A DNA stretch of 64,000 nt from an uncultured Fretibacterium sp. (GCA_946183145.1 CAMGZM010000002.1:124001-188000), one strand, 5' to 3'. Shown: positions 1 to 9,606, counted from the first letter of the stretch. The notes: generated by a model not told the origin, from the letters alone. Numbers and translations are program-made.

Positions 1-540
1 GATTCCTGAGCCTTCAATGTCTTTGCTGAGTGCATACGCTTCAAGTTTGGCTTTGATGTCCGCGCTGTCTGAGTCGATGTTCTTATTCACGCATTCGATT
101 TCCGCGTGGTCGGTGCCAATGTCCCAGCTGTTATATCTCGAAAGAGGAATCTGCACGTAATGCCCGTAATCTTTTATGGCTTCAGCGAGCGCAACGAGGT
201 CCGGGGATTTTGCGCTAAGATCCGTGCTTGAGATTATTGCGTCAAGGTAGTCTGTTACCCTGCAATCCTGAACGGCGGCCATGTTTCTCGTGTCATTGCT
301 GTAACAGAACATTGCGGTGATTGTGTCTGCCATCTGCACGGAATTTATGTAGCATGTGAAGCGGTAATCATCGCCAGCTTTCTCGGCATTGCTGAACATT
401 TCCGGGCTTCCTGTCTTGCTGTTGACGGTGAAGTCTGTGTATGCTCCTTCTGTGTTGGTGCTTGCGGGTACATTTGCGTAGAAGTCGAGTCCTAACTGCC
501 CGCTGAGTATGAGCGAGTGTGATGTGAACGAGGGAAGGCC
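1..540. repeat. Segmental duplication, partner at about 3060-3600
   Basis: The C-terminal coding region of LRR protein A is nearly identical in DNA to that of protein B at about 3060-3600; roughly 107-350 matches 3166-3410 almost base for base. A second near-identical pair covers about 1140-1340 and 5050-5265 (the inter-module linker). Identity this high across long stretches, beside diverged ones, suggests recent duplication or gene conversion. Confidence 0.8.
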
Positions 541-2250
541 GTCCATATTGCCGTGAATGATTCTGACGTTTGAGTCGGCTGTGATGGAATTGGGCGTAAG
601 GCTTGGGCAGTTCCGGAGGTCGAGTTCTGAGAGCTGGTTGTTGTTGCATTGCAGACTCTGTAAAGCGGCGTTGTTGCTCAGGTCAAGTGCTGCAATCTGG
701 TTATTCCCGCAGTACAGACTCGTCAAAGCGGTGTTGCTGTTTAAGTCAAGTGCTGTCAGCTGGTTGCTGTAGCAGGTCAGATACGTTAATTTTGTGTTAT
801 TGCTCACGTCAAGGGCTGTCAGAGCGTTGCTGTAGCAGTTCAGATACGTTAATTCCGTGTTATTGCTCACGTCAAGGGCTGTCAGCTGGTTGTTGTCGCA
901 GTACAGATACTCTAACGCGGTGAAATACTCAATCCCCTTCAGGCTTGAAATACCCTGTCCGCTGACATCGATACTTGTTGCCGCCTTTATGCTGAGATAC
1001 CCGTCATTGTCCGTGTCAAGATCATTGCTGATATACGCCCTGAACTTTTCATCCGGGAAAATTGTCCCGTTAATCTCAATGAATAATGAAAAGTCCGAAA
1101 GTGTTACGTCCATAACCTTATCTTCGTAGCTTGTCTTGTAATTGTAGGTTACTTTCGACGGAAATGAGGCAAAACGCGCTGTGCCGTCCGCGTATGATAC
1201 TGTGATTGCCGCGTCGCTTGAGTCTTTTGCCGCAACATCTGAAATATTAGCGATCTTATCCGCTGAAATGTCCCAGCTGAATATATGCTCGTATGGGTAT
1301 GTCGCATCGCCTGTGTAGATGATGTTTGAGCCTGAAGTATTCTGCCCGTTGCAGATCAGATACTCTAACGCGGTGTTTTTGCTCACGTCAAGGGCTGTCA
1401 GCTGGTTGCCATAGCACCGCAGACGCGTTAAAGCGGTGTTGCTGCTCACGTCAAGTTCTGTCAGCTTGTTGTCGAAGCAGAACAGATAGTCTAACGCGGT
1501 GTTTTTGCTCACGTCAAGTGATGTAAGCTGGTTGCTGTGGCAGTATAGATCCTCTAACGCGGTGTTTTTGCTCACGTCAAGGGCTGTCAGCTGGTTACTG
1601 TCGCAGTCCAGATACGTTAAAGCTGTGTTGCTGCTCACGTCAAGGGCTGTCAGCTGATTGCTGTAGCAGGTCAGATACTCTAACGCGGTGCTGCTGCTCA
1701 CGTCAAGGGCTGTAAGCTGGTTGTTGTAGCAGCTCAGATGCGTCAATTTTGTGTTCTTGCTAACGTCAAGGGCTGTAAGCTGGTTGTTGTCGCATTCCAG
1801 ATACTTTAACGCGGTGCTGCTGCTCACGTCAAGGGCTGTCAGATCGTTACTGTAGCATTGCAGATCCGTTAATTCCGTGTTATTGCTCACGTCAAGGGCT
1901 GTCAGAGCGTTGCTGTAGCAGTTCAGATACTCTAACGCGGGGTTGTTGCTAACGTCAAGGGCTGTAAGCTGGTTGTTGTCGCAGTACAGATACTCTAACG
2001 CGGTGAAATACTCAATACCCTTCAGGCTTGAAATACCCTGTCCGCTGACATTGATATCTGCTACAGCCGCAATCTCTTCTTCGCTGAGAGAGCCGTTTTT
2101 GTCCGTGTCAAGCTCATCGCTGACATACGCCCTGAACTTTTCATCCGGGAAATTCTGCGCATTAATCTCTACACTTTCAGTACAAAACGCACAAGACGCA
2201 GGAAGCACAGCAAGCACATACAACACAAACAGCGCAATGAATCTCTTCAT
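1..2250 (-). CDS. Secreted leucine-rich repeat protein A (C-terminus beyond window)
   Basis: The minus-strand frame is open from the ATG at 2250 to the window edge (750 codons), so the C-terminus is missing. AGGAGG lies 7 nt before the ATG. The N-terminus is a signal peptide (MKRFIALFVLYVLAVLPA). Two modules follow, each with an EF-hand-like loop (DTDKNGSLSEEE and DTDNDGYLS) and then 21-residue leucine-rich repeats of the form LxxLxCxxNxLTxLDVSxNTx, about 11 in module 1 and 5 in module 2. The final ~220 residues match the C-terminal region of the paralogue at 2655-6407. Such proteins are usually cell-surface or secreted adhesins or binding proteins; that role is inference. The second EF-hand has lost about four residues (EEEM) compared with the paralogue. 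Confidence 0.85.
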   Translation of the reverse strand, partial: MKRFIALFVLYVLAVLPASCAFCTESVEINAQNFPDEKFRAYVSDELDTDKNGSLSEEEIAAVADINVSGQGISSLKGIEYFTALEYLYCDNNQLTALDVSNNPALEYLNCYSNALTALDVSNNTELTDLQCYSNDLTALDVSSSTALKYLECDNNQLTALDVSKNTKLTHLSCYNNQLTALDVSSSTALEYLTCYSNQLTALDVSSNTALTYLDCDSNQLTALDVSKNTALEDLYCHSNQLTSLDVSKNTALDYLFCFDNKLTELDVSSNTALTRLRCYGNQLTALDVSKNTALEYLICNGQNTSGSNIIYTGDATYPYEHIFSWDISADKIANISDVAAKDSSDAAITVSYADGTARFASFPSKVTYNYKTSYEDKVMDVTLSDFSLFIEINGTIFPDEKFRAYISNDLDTDNDGYLSIKAATSIDVSGQGISSLKGIEYFTALEYLYCDNNQLTALDVSNNTELTYLNCYSNALTALDVSNNTKLTYLTCYSNQLTALDLNSNTALTSLYCGNNQIAALDLSNNAALQSLQCNNNQLSELDLRNCPSLTPNSITADSNVRIIHGNMDGLPSFTSHSLILSGQLGLDFYANVPASTNTEGAYTDFTVNSKTGSPEMFSNAEKAGDDYRFTCYINSVQMADTITAMFCYSNDTRNMAAVQDCRVTDYLDAIISSTDLSAKSPDLVALAEAIKDYGHYVQIPLSRYNSWDIGTDHAEIECVNKNIDSDSADIKAKLEAYALSKDIEGSGI

Positions 2251-2375
2251 GCTTAATTCCTCCTAAATAGATATTTTTTTGTTGAACATTGCACGTGTGA
2301 GAGTATATCATTCAGCGTGATGCACGGCAAAAATTCCACTGTGAGTCTGACTCCTGCCCAATTAATATATTTGCG

Positions 2376-2416
2376 GAAAAAAAACAGGGCGGGAGTTTGT
2401 GAATTTCTCCTGCCCC
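2376..2416 (-). terminator. Rho-independent terminator after the small acidic peptide gene
   Basis: A nine-pair stem (GGGCGGGAG with CTCCTGCCC, one G-T pair) is followed on the minus strand by eight T. It ends the transcript of the small peptide gene, and probably of the LRR gene upstream, before LRR protein A starts. Confidence 0.75.
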
Positions 2417-2422
2417 GATGGT

Positions 2423-2566
2423 TTATATTCTCGGAAGCCTTGTGTCTGCTTCTGCTCCTGTTGTGTGTCCTGCCTCGTCGCCGCTTCCTTCACCGCTTGC
2501 TGTGATTACGTCCTCAGCGTCAAAGAGTATCACTTCAGCTTCGGGGGATTCATATTTCGCTTTCAT
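2423..2566 (-). CDS. Small acidic peptide, 47 residues, unknown function
   Basis: The ATG at 2566 is preceded by a strong AGGAGG ribosome binding site 7 nt upstream; a longer in-frame start at 2644 lacks one. The product has no signal peptide or membrane segment. It starts MKAKYESPEAEVILFDAEDV, then ITASGEGSG, and ends with an acidic Gly/Glu/Thr-rich tail. Short proteins with a 'YExPExEVI...DVITxS' pattern are, to my knowledge, common and uncharacterised in gut anaerobes; some look like peptide precursors with a leader and a Gly-rich core. No modification enzyme gene is nearby. It lies between the two LRR genes, 88 bp after LRR protein B, and is followed by a terminator. Confidence 0.65.
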   Translation of the reverse strand: MKAKYESPEAEVILFDAEDVITASGEGSGDEAGHTTGAEADTRLPRI

Positions 2567-2654
2567 CCTGCAAACCTCCTTCCGTTGATGCTTACGAAAA
2601 ATCGCAACGCATGAAAGTATACCGCAATGTGAAAAAATATTCACGGAAAACGAA

Positions 2655-5600
2655 TCACTCTGTGAATGTCGGATCTCTGTATGTCATTGTCGCTATGTAA
2701 TACTTGTACAGAGAAATCACAGCGCGTTTGAGATCATCATCAATATTTTCGCCGTCATTTTCTGCCTGCATTACGCCGTTCGCATACGACAGCGCAGACA
2801 TCTTCACGGTGAAGCCGCTTCCTTTGCCTGTTGTGATGCTGACTGTGTAGAATCTTCCGAGCTTGTGCGCTGAAATCCCGCCGATTGTTACAACGTACGC
2901 ATTCTCAGAAGGATCATACACGGCCATGTTCGTTTTGCCGTCAAAGTCGCCGTAATCGTCCGTAATATATGCGCTGACATTTCCCGCGTCATTTCCGGGC
3001 GTGAGATATATGTTCAGCGTAATCTCCGAGTCAAGCTCAAGGTCATACGTTAATTTTTCGATTCCTGAGCCTTCAATGTCTTTGCTGAGTGCATACGCTT
3101 GGAGTTTTGTTTTGACATCTGCGCTGTCTGAGTCGATGTTCTTATTCACGCATTCGATTTCCGCGTGGTCGGTGCCAATGTCCCAGCTGTTATATCTCGA
3201 AAGAGGAATCTGCACGTAATGCCCGTAATCTTTTATGGCTTCAGCGAGCGCAACGAGGTCCGGGGATTTTGCGCTAAGATCCGTGCTTGAGATTATTGCG
3301 TCAAGGTAGTCTGTTACCCTGCAATCCTGAACGGCGGCCATGTTTCTCGTGTCATTGCTGTAACAGAACATTGCGGTGATTGTGTCTGCCATCTGCACGG
3401 AATTTATGTAGCACGTGAATCTGTAATCATCACCAACTTTATCGGCATTGCTGAACATTTCCGGGCTTCCTGTTTTGTCGTTGACCGTGAAATCTGTGTA
3501 TGCTCCGTTTGTGTTAGTGCTTGCGGGTACATTTGCGTAGAAGTCGAGTCCTAACTGCCCGCTGAGGATGAGCGAGTGATCCGTGAATGAGGGAAGGCCG
3601 TCCCGCGTGCCGTGAGTGATTATGATGTCTGAGTCGGCGGTGAGATAATCAGGGGCAAGGCTTGTGCAGTTGCTGATGTCGAGTCCGGCAAGCTGATTGT
3701 TGGCACAGTTCAGATACGTTAAAGCTGTGTTATTGCTTACGTCAAGAGAGGTCATCTGATTTCTGCCGCAGTTCAGATACGTCAATGCGGTGTTATTGCT
3801 CACGTCAAGAGTCGCAATCTTGTTGTTGTTGCAGTTCAGCCTCGTCAATGCGGTGTTGTTGCTAACGTCAAGTTCTGTAAGCTGGTTGTCATTGCAGTAC
3901 AGAATCTTTAACCCGGTGAAAAGCTCAATTCCCTTCAGGCTTGAAATACGTTGTCCGCTGACATCAAGAAATGTTGTCGCCTTTATCGCTGTCATCTCTT
4001 CTTCGCTGAGATACCCGTCATTGTCTGAGTCAAAATTTTCGGTGATATACGCCCTGAACGCTCCATCCGGGAAAATTGTCGCGTTAATCTCAATGAATAA
4101 TGAAAAGTCCGACATTGTTACGTCCATTACCCATTTGCTGTTGCCTGTCGCGTAATTGTAGGTTACTGTTGACGGGAGCGAGGCAAACTGAGCAACGCCG
4201 TCCGCGTATGTAGCTGTGATTTCCGCATCGTTGGAGTCTTTTGCCGTAAAGTCGGAGATGTTCGTAAAATTGCCGGTGGAAATGTACCCGCTGAAATCTA
4301 TCTTGTAGGGGGATGATGTATCGCCCGTGAAGATTACGCTGAAGCCTGAAACTTTTTGCCCTGCGCAGGCCAACCCCGTTAAAGCGGTATTGTTGCTCAC
4401 GTCAAGCGCGGTCAGCTGGTTATTTCCGCAGTCCAGCTCTATTAATGCGGTGTTTTTGCTCACGTCTAGCGCGGTCAGCTGGTTATTGGTGCAGAACAGA
4501 TACTCCAAAGCGGTATTCTTGCTCACATCAAGTGCGGTCAACTGGTTTCCGTAGCAGTGCAGCCACTTTAAAGCGGTGTTTTTGCTCAGGTCAAGTGCTG
4601 TAAGCTGATTGTTTGAGCAGTTCAGATAAGTTATAGCAGTGTTATTGCTTACATCAAGGGCGGTCAGCTGGTTATAATAGCAGGACAGAGTCTGTAACGC
4701 GGTGTTGTTGCTAACGTCAAGTTCTGTCAGCTGGTTGCTGTCGCAGGTCAGATACGTTAATTTTGTGTTCTTGCTAACGTCAAGTTCTGTCAGCTGGTTG
4801 TTGTAGCAGCGCAGATCCGTTAAAGCCGTAAAGTACTCAACACCCTTCAGGCTGGAAATTCCCTGTGTGTTGACATCGATACCTGTTACAGCCGCAATCT
4901 CTTCTTCGCTGAGATACCCGTCATTGTACGTGTCAAGATCATCGCTGACATACGCCCTGAACTTTTCATCCGGGAAAATTGTCGCGTTAATCCCAACGGC
5001 TAATGAAAAGTCCGACATTGTTACGTCCATTGCAGTTTTACCTGTCGCGTAATTGTAGGTTACTGTCGACGGGAGCGAGGCAAAACGCGCTGTGCCGTCC
5101 GCGTATGATACTGTGATTGCCGCGTCGCTTGAGTCTTTTGCCGCAACATCTGAAATATTAGCGATCTTATCCGCTGAAATGTCCCAGCTGAATATATGCT
5201 CGTATGGGTATGTCGCATCTCCTGTGTAGATGATGTTTGAGCCTGAAGTATTCTGCCCGTTGCACTCCAGATTCGACAAATTGCTGTTCTTGCTCACGTC
5301 AAGGGCTGTAAGCTGGTTGCTGGAGCAGTTCAGATACGTTAAATTTGTGTTCTTGCTCACGTCAAGGGCTGTCAACTTGTTGTTGGAGCAGTATAGCTGC
5401 TGTAACGCGGTGTTTTTGCTCACGTCTAGGGCTGTCAGCTGGTTGCTGTAGCAGTATAGATACGTTAAATTTGTGTTCTTGCTCACGTCAAGGGCTGTAA
5501 GCTGGTTGCGGTAGCATTGCAGATCATTTAACGCGGTGCTGCTGCTCACGTCAAGGGCTGTAAGCTGGTTGTAGTAGCAGTATAGAGTCTGTAACGCAGA

Positions 5601-6407
5601 GTTGTTGCTCACGTCAAGGGCTGTCAGCTTGTTGTTGGAGCAGTACAGCTCCTCTAACGCGGTGTTTTTGCTCACGTCAAGGGCTGTCAGCTGGTTGCTG
5701 TAGCAGGTCAGATTCGTTAATTTTGTGTTGTTGCTCACGTCAAGGGCTGTAAGCTGGTTGCTGTAGCATTCCAGCTCCTTTAACGCGGTGCTGCTGCTAA
5801 CGTCAAGGGCTGTAAGCTGGTTGCCGTAGCATTCCAGCTCCTCTAACGCGGGGTTGTTGCTCACGTCAAGTTCTGTCAGCTGGTTGTCGTGGCAGCTCAG
5901 ATACGTTAATTTTGTGTTCTTGCTCACGTCAAGGGCTGTAAGCTGGTTGTTGTCGCAGTACAGCTTCTCTAACGCGGTGCTGCTGCTCACGTCAAGTTCT
6001 GCCAGCTGGTTGTTGTAGCAGCTCAGATACTCTAACGCGGGGTTGTTGCTCACGTTAAGGGCTGTAAGCTGGTTGTTGTCGCAGTATAGATCCTTTAACG
6101 CGGTGTTTTTGCTAACGTCAAGTTCTGTCAGCTGGTTGTTTTCGCAGTTGAGCATCGTTAAAGCAGTGAAATACTCGATACCCTTCAGGTTTGAAATACC
6201 CCCGCCGACAGTGATATCTGTTACAGCCGCAATCTCTTCATCGCTGAGATTCCCGTTATAGTCAGTATCACAATTATCGCTGACATACTGCCTGAAGGTT
6301 GCATCCGGGAAATTCGTCTCATTAATCGCAACATCTGCCCATGCACGTGGCGCAAAAATCACGCACATGAACACAGACAGAAAACATAATACTGTGAACC
6401 GTCTCAC
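2655..6407 (-). CDS. Secreted leucine-rich repeat / EF-hand protein B, 1250 aa
   Basis: The signal peptide is residues 1-24 (ends APRAWA). Three modules each open with NFPD-x-x-FRxYV and an EF-hand-like Ca-binding loop (DTDYNGNLSDEE; DTYNDGYLSEEE; DSDNDGYLSEEE). Each continues with Cys-containing 21-residue leucine-rich repeats: about 14, 7 and 4 copies, roughly residues 83-377, 520-667 and 815-900. Linkers of ~90 residues with a TYNYATG motif separate modules 1, 2 and 3. A ~340-residue C-terminal domain without repeats follows. No transmembrane anchor is visible, so the protein is secreted or surface-bound by other means. It is a paralogue of LRR protein A, with stretches nearly identical in DNA. 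A role in adhesion or ligand binding is inference from the repeat class. Confidence 0.9.
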   Translation of the reverse strand: MRRFTVLCFLSVFMCVIFAPRAWADVAINETNFPDATFRQYVSDNCDTDYNGNLSDEEIAAVTDITVGGGISNLKGIEYFTALTMLNCENNQLTELDVSKNTALKDLYCDNNQLTALNVSNNPALEYLSCYNNQLAELDVSSSTALEKLYCDNNQLTALDVSKNTKLTYLSCHDNQLTELDVSNNPALEELECYGNQLTALDVSSSTALKELECYSNQLTALDVSNNTKLTNLTCYSNQLTALDVSKNTALEELYCSNNKLTALDVSNNSALQTLYCYYNQLTALDVSSSTALNDLQCYRNQLTALDVSKNTNLTYLYCYSNQLTALDVSKNTALQQLYCSNNKLTALDVSKNTNLTYLNCSSNQLTALDVSKNSNLSNLECNGQNTSGSNIIYTGDATYPYEHIFSWDISADKIANISDVAAKDSSDAAITVSYADGTARFASLPSTVTYNYATGKTAMDVTMSDFSLAVGINATIFPDEKFRAYVSDDLDTYNDGYLSEEEIAAVTGIDVNTQGISSLKGVEYFTALTDLRCYNNQLTELDVSKNTKLTYLTCDSNQLTELDVSNNTALQTLSCYYNQLTALDVSNNTAITYLNCSNNQLTALDLSKNTALKWLHCYGNQLTALDVSKNTALEYLFCTNNQLTALDVSKNTALIELDCGNNQLTALDVSNNTALTGLACAGQKVSGFSVIFTGDTSSPYKIDFSGYISTGNFTNISDFTAKDSNDAEITATYADGVAQFASLPSTVTYNYATGNSKWVMDVTMSDFSLFIEINATIFPDGAFRAYITENFDSDNDGYLSEEEMTAIKATTFLDVSGQRISSLKGIELFTGLKILYCNDNQLTELDVSNNTALTRLNCNNNKIATLDVSNNTALTYLNCGRNQMTSLDVSNNTALTYLNCANNQLAGLDISNCTSLAPDYLTADSDIIITHGTRDGLPSFTDHSLILSGQLGLDFYANVPASTNTNGAYTDFTVNDKTGSPEMFSNADKVGDDYRFTCYINSVQMADTITAMFCYSNDTRNMAAVQDCRVTDYLDAIISSTDLSAKSPDLVALAEAIKDYGHYVQIPLSRYNSWDIGTDHAEIECVNKNIDSDSADVKTKLQAYALSKDIEGSGIEKLTYDLELDSEITLNIYLTPGNDAGNVSAYITDDYGDFDGKTNMAVYDPSENAYVVTIGGISAHKLGRFYTVSITTGKGSGFTVKMSALSYANGVMQAENDGENIDDDLKRAVISLYKYYIATMTYRDPTFTE
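5262..6160 (-). repeat. 63-bp tandem repeats coding LRRs (module 1 of protein B)
   Basis: About fourteen 63-bp units encode the 21-residue LRR. On the plus strand each carries a variant of TCACGTCAAGGGCTGT followed by AGCTGGTTG. Shorter arrays of the same unit lie at about 4360-4840 and 3690-3910 (protein B) and at about 1340-2010 and 600-930 (protein A). Neighbouring units differ mostly at a few positions, as expected if arrays grow and shrink by unequal exchange. Confidence 0.85.
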
Positions 6408-6465
6408 AATATTTCCTCCTTTGTGTGAAAATGAAAGAAGTATAGCACGTTCAGACTTTTACGCA

Positions 6466-6510
6466 AAAAAAATCCCTCGATGCGATTTCCACACCGGGGG
6501 CAAATCATAT
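6466..6510 (-). terminator. Possible terminator after PBP1A
   Basis: Just past the PBP1A stop codon, the minus strand has an imperfect GC-rich hairpin followed by eight T. The stem is weak, so the call rests mainly on position and the T-run. Confidence 0.35.
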
Positions 6511-6513
6511 CTC

Positions 6514-8940
6514 TTACTCCAAGCCGTATTGTTTCAGCAATTGCCTGTAACGTATTTCAACCTCGCTGAGTTTAGGCTCGCTTCGTTTCGGTGCTGGTGC
6601 TGAAGATTTCGGCACTGCTGCGTTTGTTGCGTGTGCGCTGACCTGCTGAGAAGGACGCGGGGCGGATGCTTCCTGCTGCTCTGATGATTTCTTCCGGTCT
6701 GAGTCTCTCGGCTCTGAGTACGAACGTGCGAGATACGTATCATCCTGTTCAACGAGGAACAAGCGCGGGCCTCTCGGATCATTGTCGGCGGCTCTGTAGC
6801 TTCCTCCGTGAACAGGGCATGACGCAGTAGGGCTTCTTCCTTTCGGGAAATAAAGCGGGACTGCCTGACACCCTCCGCGAGCACGATAGCCAGTTGCGCG
6901 GCATATTGATACCTTGTCGACTTCTACCCAGTCAGGCGGTGCGGGGAAATTCGCCGGGGTACTCTGCTCTTCAGCGGCGTATGTCATAAACTTTTTCCAC
7001 ACAGGAGCGGCCATTGTTCCGCCGAAAGCACGTTTTCCCATCGACTTGTGGTCATCGCGCCCGACATACACAACCGTTGTGAGTCCGGGAACGCCTCCGC
7101 AGAACCATGCGTCAATGAAATCGTTTGACGTTCCTGTCTTGCCGAATGTGTTGATGTTCTTGATTGCCGCGGGCTTTCCTGTTCCTGCCCTCACTGCGTC
7201 CTGCATCATTGAGCGCAATGCGTAAGCCGTTTCGGGTCTCATGGCCTGAGTCTCCGCCGTCTGCCGTTTCTCTAACGTATTTCCGTCGCGGTCTTTTATC
7301 TCGCGTATCATTAGAGGGACGATTCTTTTTCCGCCGTTGTTAAAGCAGTTGAACGCAACAGCCATTTCAAGCGGTGTCAGACTCGCAGAACCTAGCGCAA
7401 CCGATAAATCATTAGGCAAATATTTCGTCTCAATTCCCATATTACGCGCCATCTTCACAATTGAGTCCGTTCCTATATATGCCGCGACTCTAACTGCTAC
7501 GGTGTTGTACGAGCCGACAAGCGCGCGCTGCAACGTAACTTCACCAGAATAGCCCCCGCCGGAATTATGCGGAGACCAGCCCTTGCCCTTGCTGCCTCCC
7601 TGCTTGAACGTTATCGGAGCGTCGAGAAAATGATCGCTGGGCATTACGTCTTCTTCCATTGCCGCCGCGTATACAATCGGCTTGAAACTTGAGCCGGGCT
7701 GACGGACTGCCTGAGTCGCTCGGTTGAATTTGCTGTCCTTGAAGTCTTTTCCTCCGACAAGTGCTAATACTTCTCCCGTTTCTGACTCTATGCAGACCAA
7801 CGCGCCCATTACGTTTTTGTTGAGTCCCTGTATACATTCGCGGGCTTTCTCCTGAAGTTTGAGGTCAAGAGTCGTGTATATCTCCATTCCTCCGCTGTAA
7901 ACTTCATCTTTTCCGTATTTCGGCAATAAGTCATTGAACAGAAGATGAGACACGAAATAAGGAGCCATGTTGAACTCTTCAATCTTGTTTGCGCGGCTTC
8001 TGAACTGTAATTCCTCGTCATATGCCGCCTGCCTCTGTTCGGGCGTAATCCAGCCAAGAGTCTCCATTCGTCCGAGAACGTAATTCTGACGGGCTTTAGC
8101 GTTGCTTATGCTTGACTGAGGATTATAGCGTCCGGGGTTGGCGATTAATCCCGCGAGTATTGCCGACTGTGCTACGTCTAAATCTCTTGCTGACTTGTCG
8201 AAATATGTGCGCGCCGCCGTCTCGACTCCCCATGCGCCCCGGCCGAAATTTATTGTGTTCAGATATAGTTCTAGTATTTTGTCTTTCGGGAAAAGTTTTT
8301 CAAGCCTCATTGCGATAATTATCTCTTTTGCCTTGCGCGTTATGCTCTTCTCGTGAGTCAGGAATAAGTTTCGCGCTAACTGCTGTGTGATTGTGCTTGC
8401 TCCCTGAACTTTTCCGCCCTCTACAACGTCCGTCCACAACGCACGCAATATCGATCCGATTCTGATTCCTCCGTGCTGGTAGAATGCTGAGTCTTCCGCC
8501 GCCAAAACTGCACGTATGATGTTCGGGGACATCTCATGAAGCTCAAGAGGAGTCCTGTTCTCGATGAAGAGCCGCGCAATAACTTCACCGTTACGGTCAT
8601 ACATAATAGATGGAAGACTGTTGCGGGGATTCGCTAATTCGACCATGCTCGGCAAATCCTCAGAAAGTTTCACGACATACCACGCAATTCCCGCGCTTAA
8701 TGCCCCCGTTGCAAGAAGAACGACAAAAAGAATCGTCATCAGTATAATCTTCATGATTGATACGTGCTTGCGTTTTCGCGGTTTCTGCGAGGGCTTATGC
8801 GGGCGCGGTGATTCGTACTCCTGCTCATGCTGAAGTTTACGCTGCCTTTGTCGGTTTCTTAGAAGCATTTCGTCAAGGTCAATGCGGTAATTTGTATCAT
8901 TGTCCCCGCGTGAATTTTGCGGGCCGTATCTCTCGTTCAT
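6514..8940 (-). CDS. mrcA: Penicillin-binding protein 1A (bifunctional transglycosylase/transpeptidase)
   Basis: Class A PBP that polymerises lipid II into glycan strands and cross-links the peptides in the periplasm. Residues 1-62 form a basic cytoplasmic tail and 63-90 a membrane anchor. The GT51 domain (about 110-290) carries the catalytic Glu149 in AEDSAFYQHGG, the GASTITQQLARN motif and NTINFGRGAWG. The transpeptidase domain (about 380-690) has Ser416 in SSFK, then SYN and KTGTS. The last ~100 residues are a Pro/Ser/Ala-rich low-complexity tail. The 808-residue length is normal for the family. The peptidase-like gene upstream ends 40 bp before this start, so the two may be co-transcribed. 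Confidence 0.96.
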   Translation of the reverse strand: MNERYGPQNSRGDNDTNYRIDLDEMLLRNRQRQRKLQHEQEYESPRPHKPSQKPRKRKHVSIMKIILMTILFVVLLATGALSAGIAWYVVKLSEDLPSMVELANPRNSLPSIMYDRNGEVIARLFIENRTPLELHEMSPNIIRAVLAAEDSAFYQHGGIRIGSILRALWTDVVEGGKVQGASTITQQLARNLFLTHEKSITRKAKEIIIAMRLEKLFPKDKILELYLNTINFGRGAWGVETAARTYFDKSARDLDVAQSAILAGLIANPGRYNPQSSISNAKARQNYVLGRMETLGWITPEQRQAAYDEELQFRSRANKIEEFNMAPYFVSHLLFNDLLPKYGKDEVYSGGMEIYTTLDLKLQEKARECIQGLNKNVMGALVCIESETGEVLALVGGKDFKDSKFNRATQAVRQPGSSFKPIVYAAAMEEDVMPSDHFLDAPITFKQGGSKGKGWSPHNSGGGYSGEVTLQRALVGSYNTVAVRVAAYIGTDSIVKMARNMGIETKYLPNDLSVALGSASLTPLEMAVAFNCFNNGGKRIVPLMIREIKDRDGNTLEKRQTAETQAMRPETAYALRSMMQDAVRAGTGKPAAIKNINTFGKTGTSNDFIDAWFCGGVPGLTTVVYVGRDDHKSMGKRAFGGTMAAPVWKKFMTYAAEEQSTPANFPAPPDWVEVDKVSICRATGYRARGGCQAVPLYFPKGRSPTASCPVHGGSYRAADNDPRGPRLFLVEQDDTYLARSYSEPRDSDRKKSSEQQEASAPRPSQQVSAHATNAAVPKSSAPAPKRSEPKLSEVEIRYRQLLKQYGLE

Positions 8941-8979
8941 GCAAATTTACCCCTTTGCTTAATGGATTCGTCAATCATA

Positions 8980-9606
8980 TCACAACGAACGCTCAATTAT
9001 CCGTATCATTCCGCCCCTGCGCTCGTAACCTGTCTCGTAAACGTCCTCAAGTCTGAACCATTGATATTCGCCGTAAGTTACCGTGAGAATGTTTATGCCA
9101 TTGTCCGACTCATCGTAGCCGGCGAGGTTGAACCAGTGCCACTGGAAATCATCAAGACGGGGATTCTTGTGATGTAATAATAGGAAAGGAACGGGCAAAT
9201 TCCGGTCAATCTGATTTGTGATTGCCTGTGCGAAATCGTGATAGGGTACATTCCCGGAAATTCCTTCGAGGATCAAGCGTGTGTTATCTGCGTGAGTCAT
9301 GTAATCGTAGAAGCCGCAAATATACGTTTCGAGCAAATCGACTCCGTGATAGCGGGGATAAAGATACGGCTTCATTGATGATGCGAACTTCACGAAATCG
9401 GAGCGCGATAACTTTTCGGGGTCATAAGGGTATAGCGATCTGTATTCGTCGCGGCGTGAAAGAAATATGCACGTGTCGCAGGCTGTTACGGCAGCACATC
9501 CGCCCATGTTCATATCCCATTCGGGCAGCCAGTCCTGATTTCCTCCGGGAGCGTCTTCAATCATAAAGTAGCCTAAAATTTTTCTGCGTGTCAATTTCTG
9601 AATCAC
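8980..9606 (-). CDS. Putative C39-like cysteine peptidase family protein
   Basis: A 208-residue protein with no signal peptide. NQDWLPEWDMNMGGCAAVTA has the Gln-then-Gly-Gly-Cys pattern of papain/C39-fold active sites, and FQWHWFNLAGYDES resembles the matching His region; a catalytic triad is therefore plausible but inferred. Similar proteins in gut anaerobes are mostly annotated as hypothetical. The start is uncertain: GTG at 9606 overlaps its own GAGG-type ribosome binding site, and an internal ATG 14 codons later is possible. It lies 40 bp upstream of the PBP1A gene on the same strand. Confidence 0.6.
   Translation of the reverse strand: MIQKLTRRKILGYFMIEDAPGGNQDWLPEWDMNMGGCAAVTACDTCIFLSRRDEYRSLYPYDPEKLSRSDFVKFASSMKPYLYPRYHGVDLLETYICGFYDYMTHADNTRLILEGISGNVPYHDFAQAITNQIDRNLPVPFLLLHHKNPRLDDFQWHWFNLAGYDESDNGINILTVTYGEYQWFRLEDVYETGYERRGGMIRIIERSL

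Noticed and set aside
1340-2010. Regular 63-bp repeats suggestive of a CRISPR array
   Set aside because: They encode in-frame 21-residue leucine-rich repeats, unit length is too large and no unique spacers or cas genes exist.
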